From: Acanthochromis polyacanthus | Lineage: Eukaryota > Chordata > Actinopteri > Pomacentridae | Length of the DNA stretch: 64,000 nucleotides | Assembly: GCF_021347895.1 (NCBI RefSeq) | Contig: NC_067115.1 | Location: 8,952,064-9,016,063 of the forward strand | Direction of reading: 5' to 3' | Notes under the pieces: model-generated | Database searches by the model: none | Seen by the model: the letters and a program-made list of their open reading frames with translations, nothing else | What the model was told of the DNA's origin: nothing | Made by a program: the position numbers and the translations under genes | Shown here: positions 23,111 to 35,201 of the stretch, piece by piece | Position numbering within the stretch: position 1 is the first letter of the stretch | Layout of the letters: the number at the start of each line of letters is the position of its first letter

Positions 23111-24364
23111 TCTACTTCACTTCACCAGTGGTAATGCAGTGAACTGAGCTTGTTCACTAAAACGGCTTGTCCAGGGCAGGTTGGACCCTCTCGTGAAACT
23201 TTAGAGGCCTGGCATGGTGAGTAAAAGCCATTTGAACACACTCTGTAACTTTTTAACAGTTAATAGTCAATAGTTGATGAGTAGGCCCGCTCAGTGTACT
23301 GACTGAATGATATTTTTCCTTCAGCCTTCTACTTGATTATTTTTGCCTATCTGGTTTTCAGGTAATTCTGAATAGAGGTATAGTCTGGTGGAGCTTTGCT
23401 TTAAAGATATTTAGTCTTTGTTTTGGGCTGATGGTTCATGAGTTTAACGCTCACAGTCACACCTTTAGAGAAGACGCTTTGGCTTTGGTAAGTTTTCCTG
23501 TAGCAAGAAACCGGACTTCCTCAGAACACAGTGTAGGTTTAGGACAGTGGCCTTGTCTCACTGTACTTTTATGCCTAGTGGCAGCAAACTGCCTTTGTGG
23601 TATTTTGTAATCGGTCAGGCTGAAATGATAAAGGCTCAGTGACTGGATTCAGATCAGGATTTAAAGAAGCAAATACAAACTTACTGTACTCTCAAAACAT
23701 TTTATGAAAATGTGTTGTGAAACCTGCCGGTGTCTGTCAACAACCTTCACAGCAGTAAACTATTTACTTCCTTTTCATTTCCACTGGCTGAAAAGGAGGC
23801 AATATTAGATGTTTTGCAAATAATTTTTCTTTGGGAAGGAGCCAGTGGGCTTCAGCAGGCAAGCTGTTGGTGTTAACGCTGCCAAAAACAGTCTTTGGTC
23901 TCTGCTGCTGCCTTTGAGTTTAGTGTGTTAATGTAAAATACTGTACAGTCTCTTTAGGTGTTTAGTAACAGACTGTCCTGTAGAACCTGTAGTATGTATA
24001 GTTACTACTTCTGCTTTTTACAACTGCTCCTACTGTCTGTCTGTCACTAATGCAATTTTCATTGCCTTAACCTACTATTAGACATCCAATCTTTATACTA
24101 TTTTAATTCTTTGTTGGTAATTTAAGGGTGAATGATTTCTCTATGTTCATCCCCAACTGCCAAAAATTATGTTCCCATACAATATACTTTTATTTTGGCA
24201 AATATTCTCAACCCAAGGTAAGAGAAATAGGTCTATCTGGGGAGGCAGGAAGAAAGGATGGAGGCATAACTAAAATTAAGACATAGACTTAAATGTTGTT
24301 TTCATTTGCTCAGGTGTACACACCAAAAAGTACATAGTTTGCTTTAGTAAAATGTCACACTTTG
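23111..24364. other. Unassigned stretch
   Basis: No gene, structured element or repeat recognised. Confidence 0.35.
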
Positions 24365-24480
24365 CTTGACACTGTTGCAACAATAACCGCTTGTTAGGAG
24401 CTTGATTAAGTTAACCAAAACTACTTGATTAGGTTTAGAAAAATGGCATTGTTTGGGTGAAAACATGACACTTGCTCCAA
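24365..24480 (+). repeat. Dispersed repeat F copy
   Basis: Contains aaccgcttgttaggagcttg, then attaagttaacc, aaaactacttgattaggttt and a ttgtttgggtgaaaac block. Confidence 0.55.
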
Positions 24481-24854
24481 TCATAGAGATGGGGAGCCCT
24501 GCATGTGTATGTGTTCTTGTCCATCTCTAAACTAAAATTATAAATCTGTAATGAGGGGCTCTTTAAGTTACTCATTAAGTACTGATATTGTCAATAAAAT
24601 TAACTCATTGAATAGAATTTCTCCCTGCTATTACATTATTACAGACTTTATTTTACTATATTTAGTTTATCATGGATGTGAACAATGCAGCCTTTCTAAT
24701 TTGTATCCACCTAATTTAAACTCTATTACTGAGGGGACACGTTAACCATATACGCAAGTAATTTCATCTGATTCCCCAACTTGCCTGTGGATTTGAAAGG
24801 CTTGAGGTTTGTTTTTTTTTTTAAATTCCCCCGAATTGTGAGATTCATCAGATG

Positions 24855-25390
24855 AGATCAAATGAGAAAAAAGTGCCCAGATTTTCAACTTTCTAAAGGC
24901 CCTAGAACTAACCATCAGTGATATCCAGTTTGGTTGGGAAAAGGAACCAAATGTAAGCTTAAAGTTGTGATCTTTAATCAAAATTGCTATATTCTACATT
25001 TGTCATTAAAAATTGCCAAAAATAAGTAATTTCCTCCAACCTGATTTCTGTTTAAGACAAAAATTTTGGGCTTCACAAATTCGATCAACAGTCACTTGAC
25101 AAGAATTCAGGACTTTTCTGCTGAACTGCAGGCATTATTTACACATACATACATACGTTACAGATGTTTTCATGATTTATGGGATTATGACTTTGTCATG
25201 CTGTACAAAGGACATTACTGAGTTCTCTCTACTTCTATTATTGCTGCGGTGTTTCCATAGAGGTGCAGGACTTTATATTTTTGTGAAAAATACAATATAA
25301 AATAAAGTGAGAAAAAATGTGACAGGAGCAAAAATCACCCACAAATTGCTTTGGGTTCAGAGAGTTAATCACATTTCTTGTGACATAAAG
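24855..25390 (+). repeat. Dispersed repeat A, copy 4
   Basis: Family blocks in order: ccctagaactaaccatcag, ggaaccaaatgtaagcttaa, gttgtgatctttaatcaaaa, gatcaacagtcacttgac, aattcaggacttttctgctg, then the 3' block tttccatagaggtgcaggac and attgctttgggttcagagag. It is nearly full span relative to copy 2. Confidence 0.65.
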
Positions 25391-26599
25391 GCAGTGGAGT
25401 ACAGGCATTAAAGTAGCATAATACTGAAGTAAAAGTACCTCATATAGATGTAACATTGTACAGTTTTTTGCAAATGAAGCAATGACACATTTGCGCTCTG
25501 CTACTACGACTACAAGTGTCTGTCATAAATACTGAGTGTCAGCTTCTATAAAATGTGCTGTTGGTGTCATTTTGAATCATGAAGGCACAAATCTGGATAA
25601 ACTCAGCATCTGATCTTGACTTGCAGTCTGTCACCGCTCCGTACATGTCAGCCATAAATTTAGGTGTTTCTATTTTCTGCTATTTTTTTCCTCCATAAGT
25701 CGGTCAGTGGTTTGAGCAGCTAGGCGGCATCTCCAGAGGAATGGCTTGATGGCTGGTGTCCCATTCACTGTCAAACCAACTTGTCCTCATCACTCAGGTC
25801 ACTGCTAACGTCACACAGTGTAGGTCAGTGACTTTCTCCTGCCTCATTTCACCTCCTCCATCACTTTAATCTGCACCTTTCAATGCTGTTTTCATAGTCT
25901 TCCTCTTTATTAACTCGAGACTAAACCAACTATTTTATGTTTAATGTTCACAGAGAGCAAGGCTAATATGGTAATGTTATAAAAAAGATTTTTAAAATGA
26001 TGAAAAGGTGTTATTTAGCAGCAGTCAGCGTCTTTCATGAGATTCGGTTTCATCAGACTCCTTTCAGATGAGAGAATATGCAGCACTGAGGGAGCTCAGT
26101 GTGAGTTAGGGTTACTGACTCTGATTTGGTTAGTTAAAGGCTGAATTTAAAAAAAGGATGAACTTTGATTAAGTTAGAAAGGCTTTGGATTTGTGTGAAA
26201 TGAAAGGGACTTGAGGTCAGATGCTGGTGTCTGAGCACAGTTTGTGAATGAATCCACCAATTCAAAAGCATGAATGATGCACTGGCTAATGAACACATTT
26301 CCAAGACATGTTGGTTTCATTTCAATTTCAGGTGGAGTTACTTTCCAATATTTAAACAAAAAGTGTGGTCTTTCAGTTTGAGAGGACTAATTCAGTTTCT
26401 GTTCAGAGATTGTAATGCTTTTCCTCCCAACTCTGCCTTCTCTCTTAAATAGTCACAGCTCAGGTACAAACCTGTTCAAAGCTGTTTGCTTGCTCTCAGA
26501 GCTACTGTTATGCACAAATGTCCTGTGCTTTAGTTTCAGTCTGTCTCCTTGTGGTCATGAAGTTTTTTCTGTCAGATTTTGCTTCTTACTTTTAAAACT
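25391..26599. other. Unassigned stretch
   Basis: No feature recognised. The region just before 26640 may already belong to the Tc1-like element that follows. Confidence 0.35.
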
Positions 26600-28229
26600 T
26601 TGTGAAACAAGAGTGAGACATTATCAAAACACACAAATTCCACTGTGAGGCATGGTGGTGGCAGCATCATGATGTGAAGCATGGTGGTGGCAGCATCATG
26701 GTGTGAAGCACGGTGGTGGCAGCATCATGGTGTGAAGCACGGTGGTGGCAGCATCATGATGTGAAGCATGGTGGTGGCAGCATCATGATGTGAAGCATGG
26801 TGGTGGCAGCATCATGATGTGAAGCATGGTGGTGGCAGCATCATGGTGTGAAGCACGGTGGTGGCAGCATCATGGTGTGAAGCACGGTGGTGGCAGCATC
26901 ATGATGTGAAGCACGGTGGTGGCAGCATCATGATGTGAAGCACGGTGGTGGCAGCATCATGATGTGAAGCACGGTGGTGGCAGCATCATGGTGTGAAGCA
27001 CGGTGGTGGCAGCATCATGATGTGAAGCACGGTGGTGGCAGCATCATGATGTGAAGCACGGTGGTGGCAGCATCATGGTGTGAAGCACGGTGGTGGCAGC
27101 ATCTTGGTGTGAAGCACGGTGGTGGCAGCATCATGATGTGAAGCACGGTGGTGGCAGCATCATGGTGTGAAGCATGGTGGTGGCAGCATCATGATGTGAA
27201 GCACGGTGGTGGCAGCATCATGGTGTGAAGCATGGTGGTGGCAGCATCATGATGTGAAGCACGGTGGTGGCAGCATCTTGGTGTGAAGCATGGTGGTGGC
27301 AGCATCATGATGTGAAGCACGGTGGTGGGAGCATCACTTTGGAGGAGATTTGTTTTTGAGCAAAGCATACAGCCTCTGCTGCACAAAAAATGGTTGAAAG
27401 ACCACAAGGTGAAGGTTCTGTGCTGTTCCAGTCAGAACTCAGACTTTAGTCCAACAGAGAATTTGTGCCTGGACTTGACAAGGGGTATTCACTCATGATC
27501 CCTGTGTAAACTGACAGATTTTGAGCAATTTTGTAAAAATTTAATGGGATAAGATTCCAGTGTCCAGATGTTCAGGCTGATTGAGACCGATCTACACAGC
27601 CTCAATGCTGTAACTGCAGCCAAAGTTGAATCTACTAAATACAGACTTAAAGGAGGTGAATACTTATGTGATCACTTATTTTACCATGTGTGGTGGCTAG
27701 TTTTACATCTATCTTGCCACTGTGGTGGCTGTACTGAAGTGTCATACTCGACACACATCCTAAAGAAAATAATGTCCACAGAAAAAATGTTTTAAAAATA
27801 AGGCACTATTTATTCCAACATGAATTTCTTTTAAACTTAGAAACAAAAAGGTGTAGGATGCTAACGATAAACAGAGGATAAATTTTCTGCAGGCCTTGGA
27901 TGTGCATTGTGGTCAAAAGACTCTGGTAGGCCACACCTTCCTGACAGTCTCCCTGGCTTTTATCTCCATCCTTCAGCCACTAGATGGTGATAACTCAAGA
28001 AAAACAGAAATTAATAAAAGAAAAACAATTATCCTGGCTCCTACACCGTGTATGTTATTAATTTTTTTTACACTACTTTGTTAAAATCTGTTTTCACTTT
28101 GATTGGAAAGAGTCTTTTTTTGTAAATTCTTGTCCACAAAGCCAAATTATAATGACCTTGATTCAATGTTAAAAAGTAATTCAATAGGAAAACTTCAGAG
28201 GGGGATGAATGCTTTGTAAAGACACTGTA
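26600..28229 (+). mobile_element. Tc1-like transposon copy hosting a tandem array
   Basis: Left of the array, acattatcaaaacacaca and actgtgaggcatggtggtgg match the HGGGS region of Tc1 transposase. Right of the array the sequence resumes as caaagcatacagcctctgct, tggttgaaagaccacaaggt, and the tail phrases cacagcctcaatgctgtaac and ggaggtgaatacttatgtga, the 3' part of a Tc1-like element also seen at 7.3 kb. The right terminal sequence ends ctttgtaaagacactgta at 28229. The left terminal repeat was not found, so the start is approximate. Stops and frameshifts make it inactive. Confidence 0.7.
26645..27336 (+). repeat. 29-bp tandem array (24 units) derived from Tc1 transposase DNA
   Basis: The block ggtggtgg starts at 26654 and recurs exactly every 29 bases to 27321, giving 24 units with no insertion or deletion. 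Units differ at few positions: gaagcatgg versus gaagcacgg, catcatgat versus catcatggt, and two with catcttggt. The unit is the transposase segment encoding HGGGSIM plus a few bases. Because 29 is not a multiple of three, each unit shifts the frame, so the array cannot extend the transposase protein. Confidence 0.95.
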
Positions 28230-29329
28230 TCAGCCTGGAAAGGTTAGCAAAAGCTGTTTGGTACATCAGATAGTGTTTGTGATTGCCTGCTCTTCGTGGC
28301 CGTACATAAACCTCTCTGCAGCTCTTCAGACAATATCTGAACAGGATCCTTGGCCTCTATCTGCACCTCTGAAAACATGCACACAAACACCCAGCCAAAG
28401 ATCATAAAGGCCAGCCTTCACCGGGCACAGCAGAGCCCCCTTCTCTGTAGCACACACAGTGACCCCATCCACCATGATTCATCTCCCTGGCAGTGTGAAG
28501 TGTAAAGGAGATTATTAGCAGTGAAGGGCTGAAGATCTACTGCTCTCCCGTCTGCCCTGCAGTGGAAATAGGAAAATACTGCTAATGTTTACAGCCCTGT
28601 GAGTGTGTGAGTGTGTGCAGGGGGGTTAATGTTACGTGCACCAGTAATGCCTGAAGCCTGACCAGCATGGCAAAGCAGCTCACAGGCTTGTTTACCATCT
28701 AGAAATGTGCTGACTTCAGGGGGTTTTGTGTGCCAGTGTTTCTGCATGTGTGCGTTTTCAGAAGTACCTGCCTGTGAAGCTGAGGGTTTGCCGCCATGTG
28801 TATATTTATTTATGCACATCATGAAATCCAGAAGCCAGCTGTTGTTAAATCCATGTTCTGCAATGAGCCTTTTTGTATCTCCCTTCTTTATTTTATCTAT
28901 TTTATATTACCTCAGTGCTCAGGGTGAGGGAAACTGACTTAGATGGCAGTGGAAATTAAAGCCCATTTGCACATGTCATGTAAATTATAGGTCAGTGTCA
29001 TTACTTCGTAATGAGTTGTAGGGTATATAACTACTCTCAGTTCTCCCAAAGTTAATAAAGATTTTAAAGTACACTCTGAGCAGTTGCTGTAATTGCAGTT
29101 TTTACAAGCAGGGATGTGCAGAGGCCAAATTCTTCTCATCTTTCTAAAATTGTGGGATTTGCATTCATTTTTACAGTTGAACTCTGATGCTGTGCAGGAT
29201 GCCCTCACAGTGAAATAGTTTTTAGTACAGAAATGAACATCTCCTTATTGTTAGCAGCTTAGTGAAACATTAATTTGTCTGTGATATTTTAAACACCCAT
29301 AGTAGAACAGATTTGTAACAAGTAATCAT
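28230..29329. other. Unassigned stretch
   Basis: The part 28260-28800 is of balanced composition and has no match to the repeats in this window. No gene recognised. Confidence 0.35.
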
Positions 29330-29480
29330 TAATTAGCCCTCTGAACTCCAAGCAATTTCTGGATGTGTTTTTTTTTTTACTCACTGTAGGCTCAGTTTTC
29401 ACTGCAGTATAAAGTCATGCACCTCTGTTGAAGCGGCACAATCATGACTAGAAGTAAAGAGAACTCAGAAATTACCCTGT
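29330..29480 (-). repeat. Dispersed repeat A, 3' block only
   Basis: Reverse of the family 3' block: ccctctgaactccaagcaat, actcactgtaggctcagttt, tcactgcagtataaagtc and cacctctgttgaag, ending near agtaaagagaactcag. Confidence 0.55.
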
Positions 29481-29739
29481 GCAGTAGAACTGAGTGAAAT
29501 AAATAATGAAATAATATAAAATTTAAGTTGAATTTCCATACTTATTTTGCATAAAGGTTTGTTTTTGTTGAAAAATTGAAAAACACTGCTTGTTACATAT
29601 TTTGTTCAGTGTTTTCCTCATTTCATTAAACTCTCTGAACTCCTTCTGTCAACCTCCAAAACCTCTGCATAGAAATTAGCTCTAATGTTCAACTGAAATA
29701 CTGTTGTACAGGTTGCACACTACACTTTGATGATCAATC

Positions 29740-30560
29740 CACTTCATTCATAAAGCATCATTTAATGTGAGTGAAGCTCAGTGTTTAAAGTTACAAGGTA
29801 ATAAAACATAAAAGCAAAAAAAATGGAGAGCAGAACAGAAGTACTAGGCACAAAAATCAACATGCAAGAAGAACTATGGATATAAAGGTTGCTTTTAAAA
29901 GAACTTGTCTTCTAAATCTCTGTATAGAAGGCACAAAGAGAATTTAAAATTATCCTCCAAAGTGAGAAAATGTGAAAGATATGAGGCAGTTTTAGATCTG
30001 CTAGCTTACGGTTTTTAAGAACATCAGCGCTAAATGTTCTCACCAGATTTGGAGAAAACTCTATGAAGATGAAGGACAAAGATGCCTTGAGGCCTTAGAG
30101 GTCTGCTGGGTTTGAGCTAAAAGCATGTCTGATATGTGGCGTAGAAACAGGCCATTAAGAGCTTTGGACACAAGATGGAGGATCTTAAATTGAATTGCAG
30201 TCTGAAAACTGAAAGTAACAAATAGGCAGAGGAGGTTTCTGAATGCATTCTAGTTTGTGAGTGGTTTTAGTGGGAAAGCCAATCAAGAGGGAAATGCAGT
30301 AATCATCGTCTTTGTAATGGGAAATGTGAGTTTCCATATTCAGACTGGAACTGAAAACCACAGATATTGTTAATGTGATTTTATAATTATCTCTTACTGA
30401 GATCATCTACATATTGAATTTTGTCGCGAATTTTACAATACTGTATTTCAAATGAGTAGTTGGGTGTCATCTGCATATTGTAGTACTTCATGTAATGGAT
30501 TTACAAGAAGTTAGCGCTGGAAAGTTGATGGAAAAGACAAGAGAGTCTTTGTTAGTGACA
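29740..30560 (-). mobile_element. Probable antisense retroelement remnant
   Basis: Plus-strand phrases such as gagctttggacacaagatgg, atcttaaattgaattgcagt, aaatgcagtaatcatcg and gggtgtcatctgcatattg resemble the antisense of a common teleost retroelement region that I recall with phrases like acagtaatc and gtgtcatctgcata. No protein frame survives. Boundaries and class are uncertain. Confidence 0.35.
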
Positions 30561-30689
30561 AACTCCTGGGTCATGTTGCCTGACTTTGTAAATAATATTA
30601 CCTGGGGGAAAAAATGTAAAATACTGGAATAGTAATGGGATAATAACCATGGAAATCTCAATTTTGTTGGGGATTTTAAACAGTTTCTT

Positions 30690-31330
30690 GTCATTTTTTT
30701 GTTCTCGTCGCATATTTTACTCACTGTGGGCTCATTTTTCACTGCAAATAAAAGTTGAGAGCATCTATGGAAACTCCGTTGCCATGGTCAGAAGTACAGG
30801 GAACTAATGCTGCATAACACACTTTCTTTATTCCCATATAATATGAAAATCTCCTTTCTGCTGTCTGTGAACACGGCCCACAGTTCAACTGAAAGTCCCT
30901 CAGTTTTCATCATGTGACTGTGGAAGGGTAGGTTTAATTTCTTTGATTATTTGTTTTGCACAAATACATAAACCTGATCAACACTTGTCCCGGTGTTCAC
31001 AGGTGTTACCAATACTGGGAAAAATGATGACTCTATGTAGTATAGATATTTGCTGCTAATTACATTTTTAATTTGTTTCTGTGCTTTTCTGCTATGTGTA
31101 AACACAGCCTACAGTTCAGGCAAAAAGTTGCAGAATTTGTGTTACAACTCTTAATCGCAGCTATGTTGCTCATTTCTTTTCAGCTGGACGAAAGAGTGGA
31201 GAATTCCTTTTTTTCCAGAAAAAAAAGATACTCCCTGGTTAGTGCAAACAACTTATTTTTAGCTTATTTTTGAACGACACATGGAGAAAATAGGGATTTT
31301 TATGAAATATGCTGAATCGCATCTTACAAG
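30690..31330 (-). repeat. Dispersed repeat A, copy 5 (reverse)
   Basis: Reverse of the 3' block at 30712-30800 (tttactcactgtgggctcat, tcactgcaaataaaag, ctatggaaactccgttgcc), then tcatcatgtgactgtgg near 30908 and caggtgttaccaatactggg near 31001, followed by ctatgtgtaaacacagccta. It serves as the uninterrupted reference for the nested copy at 44.3-46.0 kb. Confidence 0.6.
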
Positions 31331-31545
31331 AGAGTAGTTCAAATTCCAAAGTCCAGAAGTTGCAAATCTGAGTTATTCTTGTTTTAACAGTTTCTGGTCC
31401 TGATGAATGGTGAATTGTTTTTTCTAAAAATAGAACTTTATTTAAACCCACCTGCAATTATAGTGCTTCAAATGGTTAATTAAAGAAAAACTGATTTTTT
31501 TGACAATGCAATACAGTGAAGGATATGAAAATAAGCCATAAAACA

Positions 31546-31893
31546 TTCATCCATTATCTATACACCACGTAATCCTCATTGGGAGGGCTTGAGTCCAGCT
31601 GACTTAGGATGAAGGCAGGAGATGCCCAGGACGGGTCACCAGTCTAACACAGGGCTGCAGATACAGACAAACAATCACACTCACATTCACACCTATGGAC
31701 AATTTAGAGTTACCATTTAATCTCAGTATGTTTTTGGACTGTGTTGGGAAGAAGGAGTACCCGGGAAAACCCACACATGCACAGGAAGAACATGTAATCT
31801 TCATGAAGAAAGATCCCGGGAATCCTGAGATGCAAACCAGGGATCTTCTAGCTGCAAGGCAAAAGTGCTAACCATCAAACCACTGTGCAGCCT
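31546..31893 (-). mobile_element. SINE-like repeat V, near-complete
   Basis: Plus-strand order: atccattatctatacaccac, aatcctcattggg, tcacactcacattcacacct, atggacaatttagagttacc, gtttttggactgtg, gagtacccgggaaaacccac, ggaagaacatgtaat and ccagggatcttctagctgca, ending gtgctaaccatcaaaccact. This is a very common teleost interspersed repeat. Read on the minus strand its head resembles a tRNA-like promoter. The same family occurs at 18886 and, on the plus strand, at 37235-37632. The family name is not certain. Confidence 0.65.
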
Positions 31894-34595
31894 CGCTATA
31901 AAACAGCAGGAGAAACCTTTTATTAGTATTACATTCAGATTGTTACATGCTCACATCTCTTCACCTTCACGTCAAACTGCTGCTTATAAAAGGACGAATC
32001 CTTGCAGAGATGAGTGCATCAGTGCTTTTGTGCACATTTTAATCACCCACTTTTACTCTTTCTGCAGGAATTCACTTCATTATTTTTAACTTGTGTTGTT
32101 GAGCTGGATGCTTGTGAACATCTGATTTCACTGTTTTACTGGTGTGAACACTAACACCTTCATAAGTTAGATAAAAAGATGAAGCCTGTCATAAATAAAT
32201 CACACTTCATTGAGTTATACTAAGATCTCCACAAAACTGCATTCTATACAACTGCACTGTATTGACATTAACCTTTTAAAATAAACGTGATTTAATTTTG
32301 AAACAAATGATAATAGTAATAATAACTATTTATGTATCACCTTTTAAAAACAGAGTTTAGAAAGTGCTTTACTTACAGGGCCAATATGAAAAGAAGAATA
32401 CTTGGGAAGAACATTGAACAGCAGAAGGCTGGTCTGTCCAAACATGCTAACAGAGTCTCAAAATAAACTCATACAACAACACCAGATAGATAAAATATCT
32501 GTAACATCCAAGTTAGGGAATTTTTGCGACTTGTTCAAATGTTAATATTTGTTTGGAGCAATTATTCTTAGACATAAGTTTTGTTTTCATTTTAATTAGG
32601 TTTAGGTATGAAAACTATGTGGAAAATATCATTATTTGAGTTAAAATATGACGTTTTCACGAAATGTTTCAAGCTTCTAAATTTTCTGAATTACTAGAAT
32701 AATATCGATATAATTGAAGGAGTGACAGTAAGTAAATAAATTAATGTATGTTGATTAGGAAGAGATTTGTGAACCAAACATAATCTGGTAGAAAATCTGT
32801 TTACCAAAAAACTTGATTGACAATGCAAGTTAGTTATATAGAAACAAAATTTTGCGAAAGCTCAAAGATGTCATGCTGACCTGTCACTCTTTGAATCCCG
32901 TGAACAGTCGGTACATCTGTAGAAGCAACACTTTCAGTTTTCAGTCTGCATAGGTAAAACATCTGTAACGGATGGGTTTTGTGGTTTCTGTGGATTCATA
33001 CTGACTGTCGGCTGTGAATTAATTTGAAATTTTGCTTTGTTTGCTATCTTTAAGGCCAACCAATGCTTCTAAAGAAAGAACGAAAGCAAAAGCCTTCAAT
33101 GAAAAGGTTTTTTAAATTATTTTTTGCTAGCACCAGTTTAACAGGATGGATTACTGTGGGACCCCAGATATCACATTCATTAGAAAACAGCCACCGAGTT
33201 GGATGATGAAGTCAAGAGTCACTGATTTTAAAAAAAAAGAAGAAGAAGAAGCTATAACTCTGTTAATGCTATATAGGTTTTTTCAATTTTCTAGCTTGGC
33301 ATTTGCGGTGATGATTGTGCTTTCTTTCATTTACGAGGCACACAACATTTTATATCTGTTGCTCTCTCTTTGTTTTATTGCAATTAAACAAACCGTAGAA
33401 AAGCTGCAGGTTGAAGATGGTCAAATTTGGAATGATTTTTGCGTTAAGGGAACCTCTGCGGCCCAGCAGTCTCTCTCTCTTCTTTACTGAGTTTCTATTT
33501 TATTTCAGAGCTTACCTGTAGCAGCAACATCAATAATTTGGGACTCGGTAGATTTTCACTTCCTTCATCCTTCAAAGAACTAGAGGCTTTTCCTTTTTGA
33601 AGAATGCTACAGTTCTGCTTGACACACAGCTTGCGGTGCGTCTGACAGCACAGCAAGCAATATTGGAGCAAAGAAACCTGAAGCTGTTGACTAAATCTGA
33701 GCACAGCCTGCCAGACGCTACAAAAAAATGCTTTCTTTACTGCTTGGAGTGCTTAATCAGGACTGAAAAAACTCCTCAACATTTATGCATATGTGCCTAT
33801 GAATGCATCATCCTTGGATTTATATAAATTAAAAAATTCTAATTACTGCAGCAGCACTTTAATACCCCCTCATGAGTCATCATGTCTTATATCTAATTAG
33901 CAAAGATCCATAATAGCCTATTAGAACCACTCCAACTACCCGAGTCACAAGCATCAAAGTTATACTTTAAAGGGGGTGGTGTTGGTTTCAAAGTCCATTC
34001 TTTGTCTTTGATCAACAATAACCTTTTAATAGATAAAACATGCAGTGTCAAAATGTTTTACTCCAAGCACAGAAAAGAATGAGGCCACACTCACAGGGAG
34101 GATATTTGTTACTATAGTAGTGCGTATAATAGGAGAGGCCACATGGGAAGGTGAAAACGGGATTAGGCCACTTAAATTTACCCAACTTTTCCGTGTCGAT
34201 CTGACATTGTCTTTGCTCCACATTTCAAAAGCAATGATTAGTAGGCGAGCGTGTTGGAGCAACTTTACATCTGTTACAGTATACTGAGTTAAAACACAGC
34301 AAGAAATGCCGTTTGTCTGTGAAACACATGCTGAAAAAAGACATTTTGTGTGTGCGTGTGATATTTTTTAGATGAGCAGAAAATGATGCCTTCTCCTTTG
34401 TTTACCTCTTTGTTCTCCCACCACCTGCATTATGTCACATCAGCTGCAGATCTGATACACTGACTTTGTTTTGGAAAAACAGGAAGTGTTGGGAAAGCAA
34501 CTGCAAAATTCACCCCAATACTTATTTATCAGGTTTGAGAGGAATTAAACTGCATGTTAAAGCTCCTATATACTTTGAAGAAGCAGTCGTTAAGA
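31894..34595. other. Unassigned stretch
   Basis: Between 32320 and 32400, tatttatgtatcacctttta and gaaagtgctttacttacagg look like a reversed LINE 3' end. A 114-codon frame at 33146-33490 holds hydrophobic stretches, but I recognise no domain and it lies in AT-rich DNA. Otherwise nothing. Confidence 0.35.
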
Positions 34596-34650
34596 TAAGA
34601 TAGAACTTTATTAATCCTAAAGGAAATTCTATTGAAATAAGGCCAGAATA
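34596..34650 (-). mobile_element. Retroposon 3' tail
   Basis: Minus strand ends ggattaataaagttctatct after a caatagaatttcctt stretch, the terminal signature (AATAAA-like plus short tandem tail) of fish retroposons. A related end is at 37396-37440. Only the extreme 3' part is recognisable. Confidence 0.5.
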
Positions 34651-34804
34651 GAACGCATAAACTAATACTGTCAATGATTCTGAGGTAGTAAATTAATGTT
34701 ACACATGCTGAAAAAAACTACACTGCAGATAAAAATAAAATATTACACTATTGCACTTAGCAGTGAAAAGTTTCATGACTGTGATTTTAAAAATCAAAAA
34801 CTCT

Positions 34805-35010
34805 ACCTGACTTAAAGTTGGCCACCATCCCTGTCGAGATAGTGTTTCTGTGCAACGATGCTCTGCTCCCAGTGCTCCTGCAATAATTCAGATGTCATTT
34901 TAGCACCATATGCTATGAGCTGTGAGCTTCTAACCTGTGTCAACATGGTGACCTTCAACTTGAATTTCACTTTGGGGTAGAGGAAGAAGTCAGAAGTAGG
35001 CAAACTGGTG
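34805..35010 (-). mobile_element. mariner-type transposase relic, C-terminal end
   Basis: The minus strand reads PTSDFFLYPKVKFKLK followed by about 40 residues ending HWEQSIVAQKHYLDRDG. In mariner transposases the third catalytic Asp lies in a PSDFFLFPKLK-like motif, followed by a C-terminal tail with a tryptophan and a Y-(F/L)-x-x-D/G ending; the order here fits. The rest of the transposase was not found. The adjoining retroposon tail at 34.6 kb is separate. Confidence 0.5.
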
Positions 35011-35158
35011 AAGAGAAAGGGATCATTGACACATATTCTATTGTACCGTAGTTCATGCTGTTTGCACTAAATGTTACATGTTACAGTAGAAGTCTGCCTT
35101 AACTACCTGACTCTGGAGGATAAATTCCGTTTCTTCTGATAGTATCAGAAGCAGAGCT

Positions 35159-35201
35159 TCCTCTCATCACCAGGGGTGGGTCATCTCTGGTGATGAGAGG
35201 A
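35159..35201. repeat. Perfect 15-bp inverted repeat (hairpin)
   Basis: Arm tcctctcatcaccag (35159-35173) is exactly complementary to ctggtgatgagagga (35187-35201) with a 13-base loop. The surroundings are not a recognised element. It is not followed by a T-run and has no link to a gene. Confidence 0.8.

Noticed and set aside
26645..27336. CRISPR-like repeat array
   Set aside because: There are no unique spacers; units are directly adjacent 29-mers derived from a transposase, in a vertebrate-type genome.
33146..33490. 114-codon frame with hydrophobic stretches
   Set aside because: AT-rich DNA gives such frames by chance; no splice sites, no domain, and no codon bias evident.
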